A DNA stretch of 64,000 nt, from contig JADJAC010000004.1 of assembly GCA_016704425.1 (NCBI GenBank), forward strand, positions 186,001 through 250,000. The letters are read 5' to 3'. The translations under genes and the position numbers were made by a program. Positions 50,918-59,729 of the stretch are shown in pieces. The DNA is from Sphingomonadales bacterium. Its GTDB lineage: Bacteria; Pseudomonadota; Alphaproteobacteria; Sphingomonadales; Sphingomonadaceae. The notes beneath the pieces are model-generated. The model made no database searches. It was not told the DNA's origin and saw only the letters and a list, made by a program, of their open reading frames with translations. Positions within the stretch are counted from its first letter, which is position 1, and each line of letters begins with the position of its first letter.

Positions 50918-50946
50918 TTGACAAGGCGGGGTCGCGCGCCTTAGCC
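50918..50946 (+). promoter_or_regulatory. Possible metX promoter
   Basis: A perfect -35 TTGACA (50918-50923) is followed after 17 bases by TTAGCC, a poor -10. Transcription would start at or just before the metX ATG at 50955, giving a nearly leaderless mRNA. The gap is only 69 bases and also serves divergent hisC. Confidence 0.3.
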
Positions 50947-50954
50947 CCGCCAGC

Positions 50955-52067
50955 ATGTCGGATCCGTTTGGCCTCAACCGTCACATTATCCTGCCCGGGC
51001 CCCTGAAGCTCGACGGCGGGACCGCACTTGCGCCCGTCGAGATTGCCTATGAAACTTACGGCACGCTCAATGCAGAAGCGTCGAACGCGATCCTTATCTG
51101 TCACGCCCTGACCGGGGACCAGCATGTTGCCAGCAATCATTCGATCACCGGGAAGCCCGGGTGGTGGACGCGCATGGTGGGCCCCGGCAAACCGGTCGAT
51201 ACGGATCGCTTCTGTGTCATCAGTTCAAACGTGATCGGGGGATGCATGGGGTCTTCGGGCCCGCAAAGCGTCGGCCCCGACGGCAGGCCCTATGGCATGG
51301 ATTTCCCTGTCATCACGATCAGCGACATGGTTCGCGCGCAGGCGATGCTGCTCGACCATTTGGGAATTGCGCAGCTCTATTCCGTCATCGGCGGGTCGAT
51401 GGGCGGCATGCAGGCCTTGAGCTGGGCAGCGAATTTTCCCGCGCGGGTGGCATCGGCGATTGTCATTGCCTCGACCGCGCGGCATTCGGCCCAGAATATC
51501 GCCTTTCACGAAGTCGGTCGGCAAGCGATCATGGCCGATCCCAACTGGCGCGAAGGCCGCTATCTCGAAGATGGCAAGTCGCCCGATGCCGGGCTGGCCG
51601 TCGCCCGGATGGCAGCGCACATCACCTATCTGTCGGAGCAGGGGCTGACCGAGAAATTCGGGCGCCGCCTCCAGAATCGTGACGTCAAGACGTTCGGATT
51701 TGACGCGGATTTCCAAGTCGAAAGCTATTTGCGGCATCAGGGGCTGAGTTTTACCGACCGGTTTGATGCCAATTCCTACCTCTATATCACGCGCGCGACG
51801 GATTATTTCGATCTGGCGGAGGAGCATGGCGGCCACCTTGCCAATGCATTCAAGGGCTGCAACGCCCGTTTCTGCGTCATCAGCTTCGACAGCGACTGGC
51901 TCTATCCGACCAGCGAGTCGCGCAATATCGTCCATGCGCTGAATGCGTCCGGGGCGCCCGTCAGCTTTGTCGAACTGTCCTCGCCGTTCGGGCATGACAG
52001 CTTCTTTCTCGAACTTCCCGCACTCGACCGGGTGATCGACGGATTTCTGAAAGCCGGGGGATTATGA
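50955..52067 (+). CDS. metX: Homoserine O-acetyltransferase
   Basis: Alpha/beta-hydrolase-fold acyltransferase (370 aa) that activates homoserine for methionine synthesis. The nucleophile serine is in VIGGSMGGMQALSWAANFP near residue 146. NAILICHALTGDQHVAS near 41 forms the oxyanion side. CVISSNVIGGCMGSSGPQS near 89, the acid in SFDSDWLYPTSESR near 313 and His in SPFGHDSFFLE near 345 complete the triad. It is coupled to metW by an ATGA overlap. Some members use succinyl-CoA instead, which this reading cannot exclude. Confidence 0.93.
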   Translation: MSDPFGLNRHIILPGPLKLDGGTALAPVEIAYETYGTLNAEASNAILICHALTGDQHVASNHSITGKPGWWTRMVGPGKPVDTDRFCVISSNVIGGCMGSSGPQSVGPDGRPYGMDFPVITISDMVRAQAMLLDHLGIAQLYSVIGGSMGGMQALSWAANFPARVASAIVIASTARHSAQNIAFHEVGRQAIMADPNWREGRYLEDGKSPDAGLAVARMAAHITYLSEQGLTEKFGRRLQNRDVKTFGFDADFQVESYLRHQGLSFTDRFDANSYLYITRATDYFDLAEEHGGHLANAFKGCNARFCVISFDSDWLYPTSESRNIVHALNASGAPVSFVELSSPFGHDSFFLELPALDRVIDGFLKAGGL

Positions 52068-52654
52068 GCGCGCTTCGACCTGATCTTGCGATCATTGCGC
52101 GCGAAGTGGCTCCCGCCAGTCGCATTCTCGATGTGGGATGCGGTGATGGCGCGTTGATGGCCGCGTTGCGCGACGGCAAGCAGGTCGATGCGCGCGGCAT
52201 GGAGCTTGATCGCGCCAATGTGACCGAATGTGTCGCACGCGGCCTTTCCGTCATCCAGGGCAATGCCGATACGGACCTGGCGGACTATCCGGATGCCGCG
52301 TTCGATTATGCCATCCTCAGCCAGACGCTGCAGACGACGATGCGGCCCGACCTTGTGCTCGAACAATTGCTGCGGATCGGGAAACATGCCTTCGTCTCCT
52401 TCCCCAATTTCGCGCACTGGCGCGTGCGGCTGTCGCTGCTCTGGGGCGGGCGGATGCCGGTCACGCGGCTCCTGCCGGTCGCGTGGTACGAAACGCCCAA
52501 CATTCATCACGTCACGATCGACGATTTCCGCGCGCTCGTGAAAGAGCGCGGCATCCGCGTCGATGGCGCCTGGTTTCTGAGCGGAGACCGGCTCACCAGC
52601 GATGCCGCCGCCAATTTCCGTGCGGAACATGCAGTGTTCTTGTTGTCGCGCTGA
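52064..52654 (+). CDS. metW: Methionine biosynthesis protein MetW
   Basis: SAM-methyltransferase-fold protein (196 aa), always found with MetX and thought to assist or regulate it. Motif I is SRILDVGCGDGALMAALRDG near residue 22. SQTLQTTMRPDLVLEQLLRIG near 86 (split: SQTLQTTMRPDL, VLEQLLRIG) and FPNFAHWRVRLSLLWGGRMPV near 110 are diagnostic, as is WYETPNIHHVT near 142. The ATG overlaps the metX stop. Confidence 0.92.
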   Translation: MSALRPDLAIIAREVAPASRILDVGCGDGALMAALRDGKQVDARGMELDRANVTECVARGLSVIQGNADTDLADYPDAAFDYAILSQTLQTTMRPDLVLEQLLRIGKHAFVSFPNFAHWRVRLSLLWGGRMPVTRLLPVAWYETPNIHHVTIDDFRALVKERGIRVDGAWFLSGDRLTSDAAANFRAEHAVFLLSR

Positions 52655-52673
52655 ACTCCTGGCTCACCCAGAG

Positions 52674-52693
52674 GCCCCTGCCTGCGCAGGGGC
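52674..52693. repeat. REP-like palindrome between metW and pheT
   Basis: Perfect eight-base-pair stem GCCCCTGC-CTGC-GCAGGGGC, without a T-run, in the 63-base convergent gap. The form CCTGC(C)TGCGCAGG followed by GACG resembles the extragenic palindromes scattered in sphingomonad genomes. Only one copy is seen in this window, so its repeat nature is inferred. Confidence 0.4.
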
Positions 52694-52717
52694 GACGGGG
52701 GCGGGCAATGCACGTGC

Positions 52718-55102
52718 CTATCCGCGCAGCACTGCGCCCAGTTTTGCTGCCGCCGCGACCACGGCATCGCTGATCGCTGAAAGATCGGCCTCAGCGAACG
52801 TCTTTTCCTGCGGTTGCAGTGTCACTTCGATCGCCAGCGACAACTGCCCGTCGGGAACGCCCGGTCCGGCAAAGCGGTCGAACAGGCGGGCTGCGGCAAT
52901 GTTGACCTTGTCCGCTCCCCGGACGGCCCGGACAAGCGCGTCTGCCGTCAGGTCGGCCGGCACAAGGAAGGCGAAATCGCGCGTCAGGGCTTGCAATGCC
53001 GGAGGCCTGTAGTCCGATCTCATGAAACCGCTCGTCCGTTTGGCGGGAATCGCGTCGAGATAGGCTTCGGCGACCATCACCGGTCCGTCGAGGTCGAAGG
53101 CCCGTGCCGTGCCGGGATGCAGGGCGCCAAAGCTTGCGAGAATGGTCTTGGGCCCGAGGCGGAGCGTGCCGGATTGACCGGGGTGATAATGCTCCCCCGC
53201 TTCGCCAAGCACCTGGAGATTGGCAATCGGAGCGCCAGCCGCTTCCAGCAGGGCAAGGACCTCTGCCTTCGCGTCGAACGCGTCGAATTTCTGCGCCTTT
53301 CCACTGGCCCAGCCGCGCGGCGCCTTGTCGCCAGCGAGCACGACGCCCACTGTCGCGCGCTCCGCTTCGGCGAGATAGCGGCGGCCGATTTCGAACAGGC
53401 GGGCACTTGTCGCGCCGCGGTCCATGTTGCGCCGTGCCGCCGAAAGCAGTCCGGGAAGCAGCGACGTGCGCATGACTTTCATGTCTTCGCTGATCGGATT
53501 GGCAAGGCTCCAGGCCCCGCCGCCAATGGCAGAAGCCTCCCTTTCCGACAGGAAGGACCAGGTGATGGCCTCGTTCAGCCCGCGTGCCGCCGCTGTCCGC
53601 CGCACCTTTCGTTCGATCATCTGTGCAGGCGTTGCCGTCGGCCGTGCCACGCCATCGGTGCGCGCCAATGGTGTCGATTTCACCGCGTCGAGCCCAATGA
53701 TGCGAACGACTTCCTCAACAAGATCGGCCGGGCCGTCGACATCACGACGCCATGACGGCACTTCGACCTGCCAATCCGAATTCACGGAAAATCCAAGGTT
53801 TTCAAGGATTTGCTTCTGTTCATCGGGTGCAACAGTGACTCCGCCAAGGCCCGTGCATAGCGCCGGATCATAGGCGACATGCCGTTTCCCCAGCGGAGGC
53901 TGGCCGGAACGCGCGATCGCGCTTGGGCTGCCGCCGCAATGGTCGAGCACCAGCTTCGTCGCGATCGCCAGACCGTCATCGAGAAACGCGGGATCGACGC
54001 CGCGTTCAAAACGCTGCCGGGCGTCGCTGGTCAGCGCCAGCTTCTGGCCGGTTCGGGCGATGTGCGCAGGATCGAAATAGGCGCATTCGATCAACACGTC
54101 GGTCGTGGTTGCCGAAACCCCCGAATGTTCGCCGCCCATGATGCCGCCAATGTCATGCACGATCTCGTCATCCGCGATCACGGTCATGCTCGCATCGAGC
54201 GTATAGGTCTTGCCGTTCAGCGCGAGCACCTGTTCGCCGTCCCGCGCCTTGCGGGCAACCAGAGCGCCCGAAAGCTTCGCGCGGTCATACACATGCAAGG
54301 GACGGCCCAGATCGACCGAGACAAAATTGGTGATGTCGACCAGCATCGAAATCGGCTTCTGGCCGATCGCCTTCAGCTTGTCGGCCATCCACTTCGGACT
54401 CGCTCCGTTGGTCACGCCGGAAACAGCCTGGGCAAAGAATGCCGGACAACCCTCGGTATCGTCCGTGCGCACGTCGGGCGCCGCGTCGGTGCCCGCAACC
54501 GGGGTCAGGGAGTCCATGCGATAGACGTCTGCCAGTGGTCTGAGCGTGCCGAGACCGGCGGCCGCCAGATCGCGCGCGATGCCCCGAACGCCCATGCAAT
54601 CCTGCCGGTTCGGCGTGATCGCCACATCGATTACGGGATCGTCAAGCCCGGCCCATTCGGCAAAGCTCGTCCCGACCGGCGCGTCGGCGGCCAGTTCGAT
54701 GATGCCATCATGATCGTCGCCAAGTTCAAGCTCGCGCGTCGAACACATCATGCCATTGGATTCAACGCCGCGGATGGCGGCGACTTTCAGGACCATGCCA
54801 TTGGCTGGCACGACAGCGCCCGGCGCGCCGAATACGCCAACAAGGCCCGCGCGCGCATTCGGGGCGCCGCACACCACCTGCAACGGCCCGTCTCCTGCAT
54901 CGACCGACAGCACCTGCAGCTTGTCCGCTTGCGGATGGGGTGCTGCGCTCAACACTCTTGCGATCCGGAAAGCCGCAAGTGAGGCGGCCGGATTTTCAAC
55001 CGACTCGACTTCCAGCCCAATGCGCGTCAGCGTTTCGGCGACCAGCGTCACATCAGCGTCGGTGACGAGATGCTCTTTCAGCCAGGAAAGCGTGAATTTC
55101 AT
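52718..55102 (-). CDS. pheT: Phenylalanyl-tRNA synthetase beta subunit
   Basis: Beta chain of the alpha2-beta2 synthetase (794 aa, normal length). It starts MKFTLSWLKEHL. A tRNA-binding EMAP-like domain lies at about residues 40-150 (ADKLQVLSVDAGDGPLQVVCGAPN, split: ADKLQVLSVDAGDG, LQVVCGAPN). The B3/B4 editing region has GCPAFFAQAVSG near 218. The B5 domain is near 400-470, and the ferredoxin-like anticodon-binding domain is at the C-terminus (YRPPALQALTRDFAFLVP). The ATG at 55102 overlaps the pheS stop by four bases. Confidence 0.96.
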   Translation of the reverse strand: MKFTLSWLKEHLVTDADVTLVAETLTRIGLEVESVENPAASLAAFRIARVLSAAPHPQADKLQVLSVDAGDGPLQVVCGAPNARAGLVGVFGAPGAVVPANGMVLKVAAIRGVESNGMMCSTRELELGDDHDGIIELAADAPVGTSFAEWAGLDDPVIDVAITPNRQDCMGVRGIARDLAAAGLGTLRPLADVYRMDSLTPVAGTDAAPDVRTDDTEGCPAFFAQAVSGVTNGASPKWMADKLKAIGQKPISMLVDITNFVSVDLGRPLHVYDRAKLSGALVARKARDGEQVLALNGKTYTLDASMTVIADDEIVHDIGGIMGGEHSGVSATTTDVLIECAYFDPAHIARTGQKLALTSDARQRFERGVDPAFLDDGLAIATKLVLDHCGGSPSAIARSGQPPLGKRHVAYDPALCTGLGGVTVAPDEQKQILENLGFSVNSDWQVEVPSWRRDVDGPADLVEEVVRIIGLDAVKSTPLARTDGVARPTATPAQMIERKVRRTAAARGLNEAITWSFLSEREASAIGGGAWSLANPISEDMKVMRTSLLPGLLSAARRNMDRGATSARLFEIGRRYLAEAERATVGVVLAGDKAPRGWASGKAQKFDAFDAKAEVLALLEAAGAPIANLQVLGEAGEHYHPGQSGTLRLGPKTILASFGALHPGTARAFDLDGPVMVAEAYLDAIPAKRTSGFMRSDYRPPALQALTRDFAFLVPADLTADALVRAVRGADKVNIAAARLFDRFAGPGVPDGQLSLAIEVTLQPQEKTFAEADLSAISDAVVAAAAKLGAVLRG

Positions 55103-56160
55103 GCCCCGACTCCTCCGCTGAGCGTTGGGACGTCCAATGCCGAAAAGCCGTAGTGCCTGAGCCAGCGCAGATCGCCGTCGAAAAAGGCGCGCAAATCGTC
55201 CATTCCGTACTTGAGCATCGCAAGCCGGTCCACGCCGGTTCCAAAGGCGAATCCTTGCCAGATTTCCGGATCGAGCCCGCAATTCGCGATCACACGCGGA
55301 TGAACCATGCCGGAGCCCAGCACTTCCATCCATTTCTCGCTTCCGCCGATCACCCGCTTTCCGTTGATTTCGGAATAGCCGACATCGACTTCGACCGAAG
55401 GTTCGGTGAAGGGGAAATAGCTTGGGCGCAACCGCAGCACGACATCGTCACGCTCGAAAAAGCCCTTGAGGAAGGTTTCAAGCGTCCATTTGAGATGGCC
55501 GAGATGAATGCCCTTGTCGATCACCAGTCCCTCGATCTGGTGGAACATTGGGGTGTGGGTTGCGTCACTGTCTGAACGATAGACGCGGCCCGGCGCGATG
55601 ATGCGAATGGGGGGCTCCTCATTCATCATCGTGCGGATCTGGACGGGCGATGTGTGTGTGCGCAGCAGCTTCCCGTCCGGGAAATAGAATGTGTCGTGCA
55701 TGGCCCGCGCCGGATGCGTCTCGGGAATATTGAGTGCCGTGAAATTGTGCCAGTCGTCCTCGATTTCGGGGCCGGTCGCGACCGCGAAGCCCATATCGGC
55801 GAAAATTTCGGCGAGTTCGTCCATCACCTGGCTGACGGGATGGACGGAGCCTTGCGGCGTTTCGGGTGCAGGAAGGCTCATGTCGAGCCGTTCGGTGGCG
55901 AGCCGTGCATTGAGTAGGGCGGCCTCGAGTGCCGCCTTTTTCTGGGAAATGGCACTGCTTACCGCTTCCCGCAGTCCATTGATCAGCGGGCCCTTTTCCT
56001 GCCTCTCTTCCGGAGACATGGCGCCCAGCGTCTTGAGGAGCGCCGAAACGCTGCCCTGCTTGCCAAGTGCTGCTATGCGCACGGTTTCAAGCGCATCGAG
56101 CGTATCGGCCGCTGCAATGGCTGCAAGAGTTTCGGATTCGAGTTTTGCCAGATCAGTCAT
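55099..56160 (-). CDS. pheS: Phenylalanyl-tRNA synthetase alpha subunit
   Basis: Catalytic alpha chain (353 aa). The N-terminal coiled coil (LAKLESETLAAIAAADTLDALE) contacts tRNA. Class II motif 2 is VYRSDSDATHTPMFHQIEGLV near 205 (split: VYRSDSDATHT, MFHQIEGLV) and motif 3 is GFAFGTGVDRLAMLKYGMDDLR near 310 (split: GFAFGTGVDRLAM, LKYGMDDLR). The ATG at 56160 is set by the start of the coiled coil. It follows rplT by a 79-base gap containing a two-tier hairpin. Confidence 0.96.
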   Translation of the reverse strand: MTDLAKLESETLAAIAAADTLDALETVRIAALGKQGSVSALLKTLGAMSPEERQEKGPLINGLREAVSSAISQKKAALEAALLNARLATERLDMSLPAPETPQGSVHPVSQVMDELAEIFADMGFAVATGPEIEDDWHNFTALNIPETHPARAMHDTFYFPDGKLLRTHTSPVQIRTMMNEEPPIRIIAPGRVYRSDSDATHTPMFHQIEGLVIDKGIHLGHLKWTLETFLKGFFERDDVVLRLRPSYFPFTEPSVEVDVGYSEINGKRVIGGSEKWMEVLGSGMVHPRVIANCGLDPEIWQGFAFGTGVDRLAMLKYGMDDLRAFFDGDLRWLRHYGFSALDVPTLSGGVGA

Positions 56161-56176
56161 CGTGTTCGCCCAATAA

Positions 56177-56217
56177 GCAAATGGGCGCGAACGGCAATGC
56201 CGCCCACGCCCATTTGC
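56177..56217 (-). other. Two-tier hairpin in the rplT-pheS gap
   Basis: An 11-base-pair perfect stem (GCAAATGGGCG at 56177-56187 with CGCCCATTTGC at 56207-56217) encloses a smaller CGGC-AAT-GCCG hairpin. Read on the coding (minus) strand, it is followed by TTATTGGG, not a good T-run. It could be an attenuator, an mRNA processing or stability element, or a weak terminator between the ribosomal and synthetase genes. Confidence 0.5.
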
Positions 56218-56239
56218 GCTTTTACGAAAGTGGAAGCTG

Positions 56240-56608
56240 TTAAGCTGCCTGTGCCGGCAGCGCCGCCTTCGCCTGCGCAATGATGGTGCTAAACACTTCG
56301 CCTTCATGCATCGCGATATCGGCCAGGACCTTGCGGTCGAGCTCGACACCGGCGAGCTTAAGCCCGTGCATGAATTCGCTGTAGGTCAGGCCTTCGATGC
56401 GGACGGCCGCATTGATGCGCTGGATCCACAGGCCACGGAACGTCCGCTTCTTGGCCTTGCGGTCACGATAGGCATATTGCCCAGCCTTTTCGACGGCCTG
56501 GCGGGCAACGCGAATCGTGTTCTTGCGGCGGCCGCGATAGCCCTTTGCCTGTTCGAGGATGTTCTTGTGCTTGGCACGGGTGGTCGTGCCGCGTTTGATG
56601 CGAGCCAT
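56240..56608 (-). CDS. rplT: 50S ribosomal protein L20
   Basis: Large-subunit assembly protein (122 aa). The basic N-terminal extension MARIKRGTTTRAKHKNILEQ and the globular part RKRTFRGLWIQRINAAVR (here KKRTFRGLWIQRINAAVR) and YSEFMHGLKLAGVELDRKVL are typical. In many bacteria L20 represses translation of rpmI-rplT, though no leader structure was identified here. It is 12 bases after rpmI. Confidence 0.97.
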   Translation of the reverse strand: MARIKRGTTTRAKHKNILEQAKGYRGRRKNTIRVARQAVEKAGQYAYRDRKAKKRTFRGLWIQRINAAVRIEGLTYSEFMHGLKLAGVELDRKVLADIAMHEGEVFSTIIAQAKAALPAQAA

Positions 56609-56620
56609 TGTCCGGCCTCC

Positions 56621-56824
56621 TTATTTCAGGCCGTAGGGCGCCCACGCCTTGACCGTTGCCGTATCGGCATCGGACAGGACAGAGGTGCCGCGATTCTGGC
56701 GGATATACTTGCCATTGTGGCTGATGAGCCGGTGACGCTTGCCGGCAACGCCGTGCTTGAGCTTGCCGGTCGCGGTCAGCGTGAAGCGCTTCTTCACCCC
56801 GCTCTTGGTCTTCAGTTTGGGCAT
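56621..56824 (-). CDS. rpmI: 50S ribosomal protein L35
   Basis: Small basic ribosomal protein (67 aa) beginning MPKLKTKSGVKKRFTLTATG and containing KRHRLISHNGKYIRQNRG. It is the first gene of the rpmI-rplT-pheS-pheT run. infC, often upstream in other bacteria, is not here. The 92 bases between this start and the AraC gene end must contain the operon promoter, but I see no convincing boxes. Confidence 0.97.
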   Translation of the reverse strand: MPKLKTKSGVKKRFTLTATGKLKHGVAGKRHRLISHNGKYIRQNRGTSVLSDADTATVKAWAPYGLK

Positions 56825-56916
56825 TTTCGTCCTTTCAAATTTCGACGATTCGCATCCCCCGTGGCAGCCCTTTCAGCCAGGCGGATCGCATTGCAATCGT
56901 GCGGAAGTGGGCGCCC

Positions 56917-57819
56917 CTAGCCGGAGTCTGGCCGGAATGCAAGCGTTTGGCGGCCTTCCTCGATGGTCAATCCTTCGGCATTGCCCTCGGCAATCAGCCG
57001 CATCAGCGTCTTGAAGACAGCCGTCAGCAATGGCCGCTCCATCGCGAAATAACGGGTCGGCGCCATGCCGATGAAATGCTTGAAATCGCGGATCATGTGG
57101 CTCTGGTCGGAATATTGCGGATCCAGGAAATGCGGCCATTCGCCAACCGACATGCCCTGCATCGAATGGAGCATCCGCAAGAAGCGTTCGCGCCGCATCA
57201 GCCTTTTGGGCGAAAAGCCGAAATGCTGTCGGGTCAGCCGGGCAAGCTGGGGCTGGGACAGGCCGGTTCGTGCCGAAAGTTCTGCCACTGTGGCACAATC
57301 CGGATCGGCAATCGCAAGCGAGACGGCCTCGATCCGCTCGGAAACTGGCCCTCTTTTCGTGCGGGACAATCGTTCCAGAAAGAAGGCGTCGGCTGCCGCA
57401 ACGCGCCCTTCAAGGCTGTCCGCCGCCATCACTGCGTTGAAGAGCCGATCCCCATCGCTGCCCAAGATGTCGGACAGCGGACGAATGGCATTTGCATAGC
57501 GGCTGGCCCGCGCATCGAGCAGCCGGTGCCAGCCCATCGGGAAAACGGGCACGCAAAAGACCATGCCGGCGCTCCCGCGCACCCATTGGACATGGCTGGC
57601 CACGCCGTGGACGATCGCGCGATCTGCAAGCGGTGCGAGGTGCGCGCGCGATGGCCCGAATGCCCATTCCCCGCCATTGACCAGCCGGATATTTGTCCAT
57701 TCCGGCCGCAACAGGTCTTCGACGATCCCTTCGCCCTCGATCGCGACATCCCAATAGGCAGGGATGAAGGGGCGAAGTTCTTCTGCAGGCTGAGCGAATG
57801 TGACAGACGCTTCAGCCAT
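56917..57819 (-). CDS. AraC-family transcriptional regulator
   Basis: DNA-binding regulator (300 aa). The C-terminal third has two helix-turn-helix units: TVAELSARTGLSQPQLARLTRQHFG near residue 178 (split: TVAELSARTGLS, QPQLARLTRQHFG), and the second around DPQYSDQSHMIRDFKHFIGMAPTRYF (split: YSDQSHMIRDFKHF, IGMAPTRYF) near 235, the classic AraC signature. The N-terminal 130 residues form an effector or dimerisation domain of unknown ligand. It diverges from nagZ by 137 bases. No target can be assigned. Confidence 0.87.
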   Translation of the reverse strand: MAEASVTFAQPAEELRPFIPAYWDVAIEGEGIVEDLLRPEWTNIRLVNGGEWAFGPSRAHLAPLADRAIVHGVASHVQWVRGSAGMVFCVPVFPMGWHRLLDARASRYANAIRPLSDILGSDGDRLFNAVMAADSLEGRVAAADAFFLERLSRTKRGPVSERIEAVSLAIADPDCATVAELSARTGLSQPQLARLTRQHFGFSPKRLMRRERFLRMLHSMQGMSVGEWPHFLDPQYSDQSHMIRDFKHFIGMAPTRYFAMERPLLTAVFKTLMRLIAEGNAEGLTIEEGRQTLAFRPDSG

Positions 57820-57956
57820 GATTGCGCGACCGGGACTGTTTCATTCCCGCCCCCTGCTCATTTTCGGGAACTCGGGCAAGCCTGTTCCCGCGAGGATTCG
57901 AATCGGGCATCGCTTTCTGCTCCACAAGTCCGGTGCAGGTGGTTATTGAGCCTGTC

Positions 57957-58967
57957 ATGCTTGCATCGATCTTCGGCCTGTCGGGCCCTGCCCTAACGCC
58001 AGATGAGGCCGCCTTTTTCCGGGACGCCGATCCTGCGGGCTATATCCTGTTCAAGCGCAATATCGTGACCCGTGACCAGTTGCGGGCCCTGACGGATTCG
58101 CTCCGCGCGCTGCACGGTCGTGATGACCTGCCGATCCTGATCGATCAGGAAGGTGGCCGCGTCGCGCGGATGCAACCGCCGGAATGGCCAGCCTTTCCCT
58201 CGGGAGAAGCGTTCGACCGGCTTTATGCCCGTGCGCCGATGTCTGCCATCGAGGCAGCCCGGGTCAATGCCAAGGCGATTGCGCTGACGCTTTGCGAAGT
58301 CGGAATTACGGTCGATTGTCTGCCGCTGCTTGATGTCCGCGTGCCGGAAACCCACCCGGCAATCGGGGACCGCGCACTGGGGTCGGAGCCAATGCAGGTG
58401 GCAGCTCTCGGGCGTGCCGTGATAGAAGGACTGCGCGCTGGCGGCGTGGTCGGTGTCGTCAAGCATATGCCGGGGCAGGGGCGCGCAGTGGTCGACAGTC
58501 ATCATGCCCTCCCGGTCGTCAGCGCAGACGATGCAACGCTTGCCGCTGACCTTGCCCCGTTCCAGCGCCTTGCCGATGCCCCCATGGGGATGACGGGGCA
58601 CATCATCTTCGAAGCCTGGGATGCGGAGCGCTGTGCAACGCTTTCGCCCGTCGTGATCGGAGACATTATCCGCACGCGCATCGGCTTTGACGGCTTCCTG
58701 ATGAGCGACGATCTGGACATGAAGGCGCTCAATGGTGCGATCGGCGATCTGGCAGCCGCGAGCGTTGCAGCCGGCTGCGACGCTGCGCTCAACTGCTGGG
58801 GCCGCATGGAGGAGATGGTGGCGATTGCAAATCAAGTCGGAACGCTGACCACCGAGGGCGAGGGCCGACTGGCGCGTGCAATGGCGACGATTGGCCCCAT
58901 GCCCGACATTGCCGAAATGCCAGCGCTTCTTGCCAAGCGCGACGCCTTGTTGCAGCTTGCGGCCTGA
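57957..58967 (+). CDS. nagZ: Beta-N-acetylhexosaminidase NagZ
   Basis: Glycoside hydrolase family 3 enzyme (336 aa) that removes GlcNAc from anhydro-muropeptides in cytoplasmic peptidoglycan recycling. PILIDQEGGRVARMQPPEWP near residue 60, the KHMPGQGRAVVDSHHALP block near 169 with the catalytic His, and MSDDLDMKAL near 247 with the nucleophile Asp are diagnostic. There is no signal peptide, consistent with a cytoplasmic location. The ATG at 57957 is preferred over an upstream GTG 15 bases earlier. The scpA start follows the stop immediately. Confidence 0.92.
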   Translation: MLASIFGLSGPALTPDEAAFFRDADPAGYILFKRNIVTRDQLRALTDSLRALHGRDDLPILIDQEGGRVARMQPPEWPAFPSGEAFDRLYARAPMSAIEAARVNAKAIALTLCEVGITVDCLPLLDVRVPETHPAIGDRALGSEPMQVAALGRAVIEGLRAGGVVGVVKHMPGQGRAVVDSHHALPVVSADDATLAADLAPFQRLADAPMGMTGHIIFEAWDAERCATLSPVVIGDIIRTRIGFDGFLMSDDLDMKALNGAIGDLAAASVAAGCDAALNCWGRMEEMVAIANQVGTLTTEGEGRLARAMATIGPMPDIAEMPALLAKRDALLQLAA

Positions 58968-59729
58968 ATGGGAGAACAGCTGATCATTGAGGAATTTGCG
59001 ACACCCGCCGATGGTGAGCCGTTCCTGCTTGAGCTGGGAAGCTGGGAAGGGCCACTCGATCTGCTGCTTGCCCTTGCGCGGAGCCAGAAGGTCGACTTGC
59101 GGGAAATCTCGATCCTGGCGCTCGTTGAGCAATATCTGGATTTCATTGCCAATGCGAAGGCGCTGAAACTCGAAATTGCAGCGGACTATCTCGTGATGGC
59201 GGCCTGGCTGGCTTATCTCAAATCCTGCCTGCTTCTCCCGCGTGAGCCGCATGTCGATCCGAGCCCGGAAGAACTGGCCCTGCGCCTCCAGCTGCGGCTG
59301 GAGCGGCTGAACGCGATGCGCGAGGCGGGCGCTCGGCTGATGGGGCGTGATCGTCTGGGGCGCGATGTCTTTGCACGGGGCCTGCCCGATGGGCTGCGCG
59401 TCATCCGCAAGGCGAAATGGGATGCGCAAATTTTCGATCTCATCCAGGCCTATGGTCATGTGAAGGCACGCGCGATGCCGGCCTTTCACATTGTCGCCCG
59501 GCGTCGTGTCATGACGCTTGAAGATGCGATCGAACGCGTGGCCCGACTGGTTGGGGTCGCAATCGACTGGATGGAGATCGGGCACTTCCTGCCCGAAACC
59601 GACGATCCGGTATTCCGGCGCTCCGCACTTGCGTCGAGCTTTGTCGCGACCCTCGAGCTGGCAAGGCAGGGCAGGCTTGAACTGGCACAGGAAGAGGCCT
59701 TTGCCCCGTTGATGGTGAGAGCCGCATGA
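58968..59729 (+). CDS. scpA: Segregation and condensation protein A
   Basis: Kleisin subunit (253 aa) of the SMC-ScpAB condensin, which compacts and helps segregate the chromosome. WEGPLDLLLALARSQKVDLR near residue 24 is the N-terminal SMC-neck-binding helix. YLVMAAWLAYLKSCLLLP near 70 and the C-terminal winged helix complete the family profile. It starts directly after the nagZ stop and overlaps scpB (ATGA). The smc gene is not in the window. Confidence 0.92.
   Translation: MGEQLIIEEFATPADGEPFLLELGSWEGPLDLLLALARSQKVDLREISILALVEQYLDFIANAKALKLEIAADYLVMAAWLAYLKSCLLLPREPHVDPSPEELALRLQLRLERLNAMREAGARLMGRDRLGRDVFARGLPDGLRVIRKAKWDAQIFDLIQAYGHVKARAMPAFHIVARRRVMTLEDAIERVARLVGVAIDWMEIGHFLPETDDPVFRRSALASSFVATLELARQGRLELAQEEAFAPLMVRAA

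Noticed and set aside
50886..50954. SAM-II riboswitch ahead of metX
   Set aside because: These elements are common before met genes in this class, but the gap is only 69 bases, shared with divergent hisC, and I see no matching conserved core.
57993..59585. A 530-codon minus-strand frame over nagZ and scpA
   Set aside because: It lies wholly antisense to two well-recognised genes and has no motif of its own.
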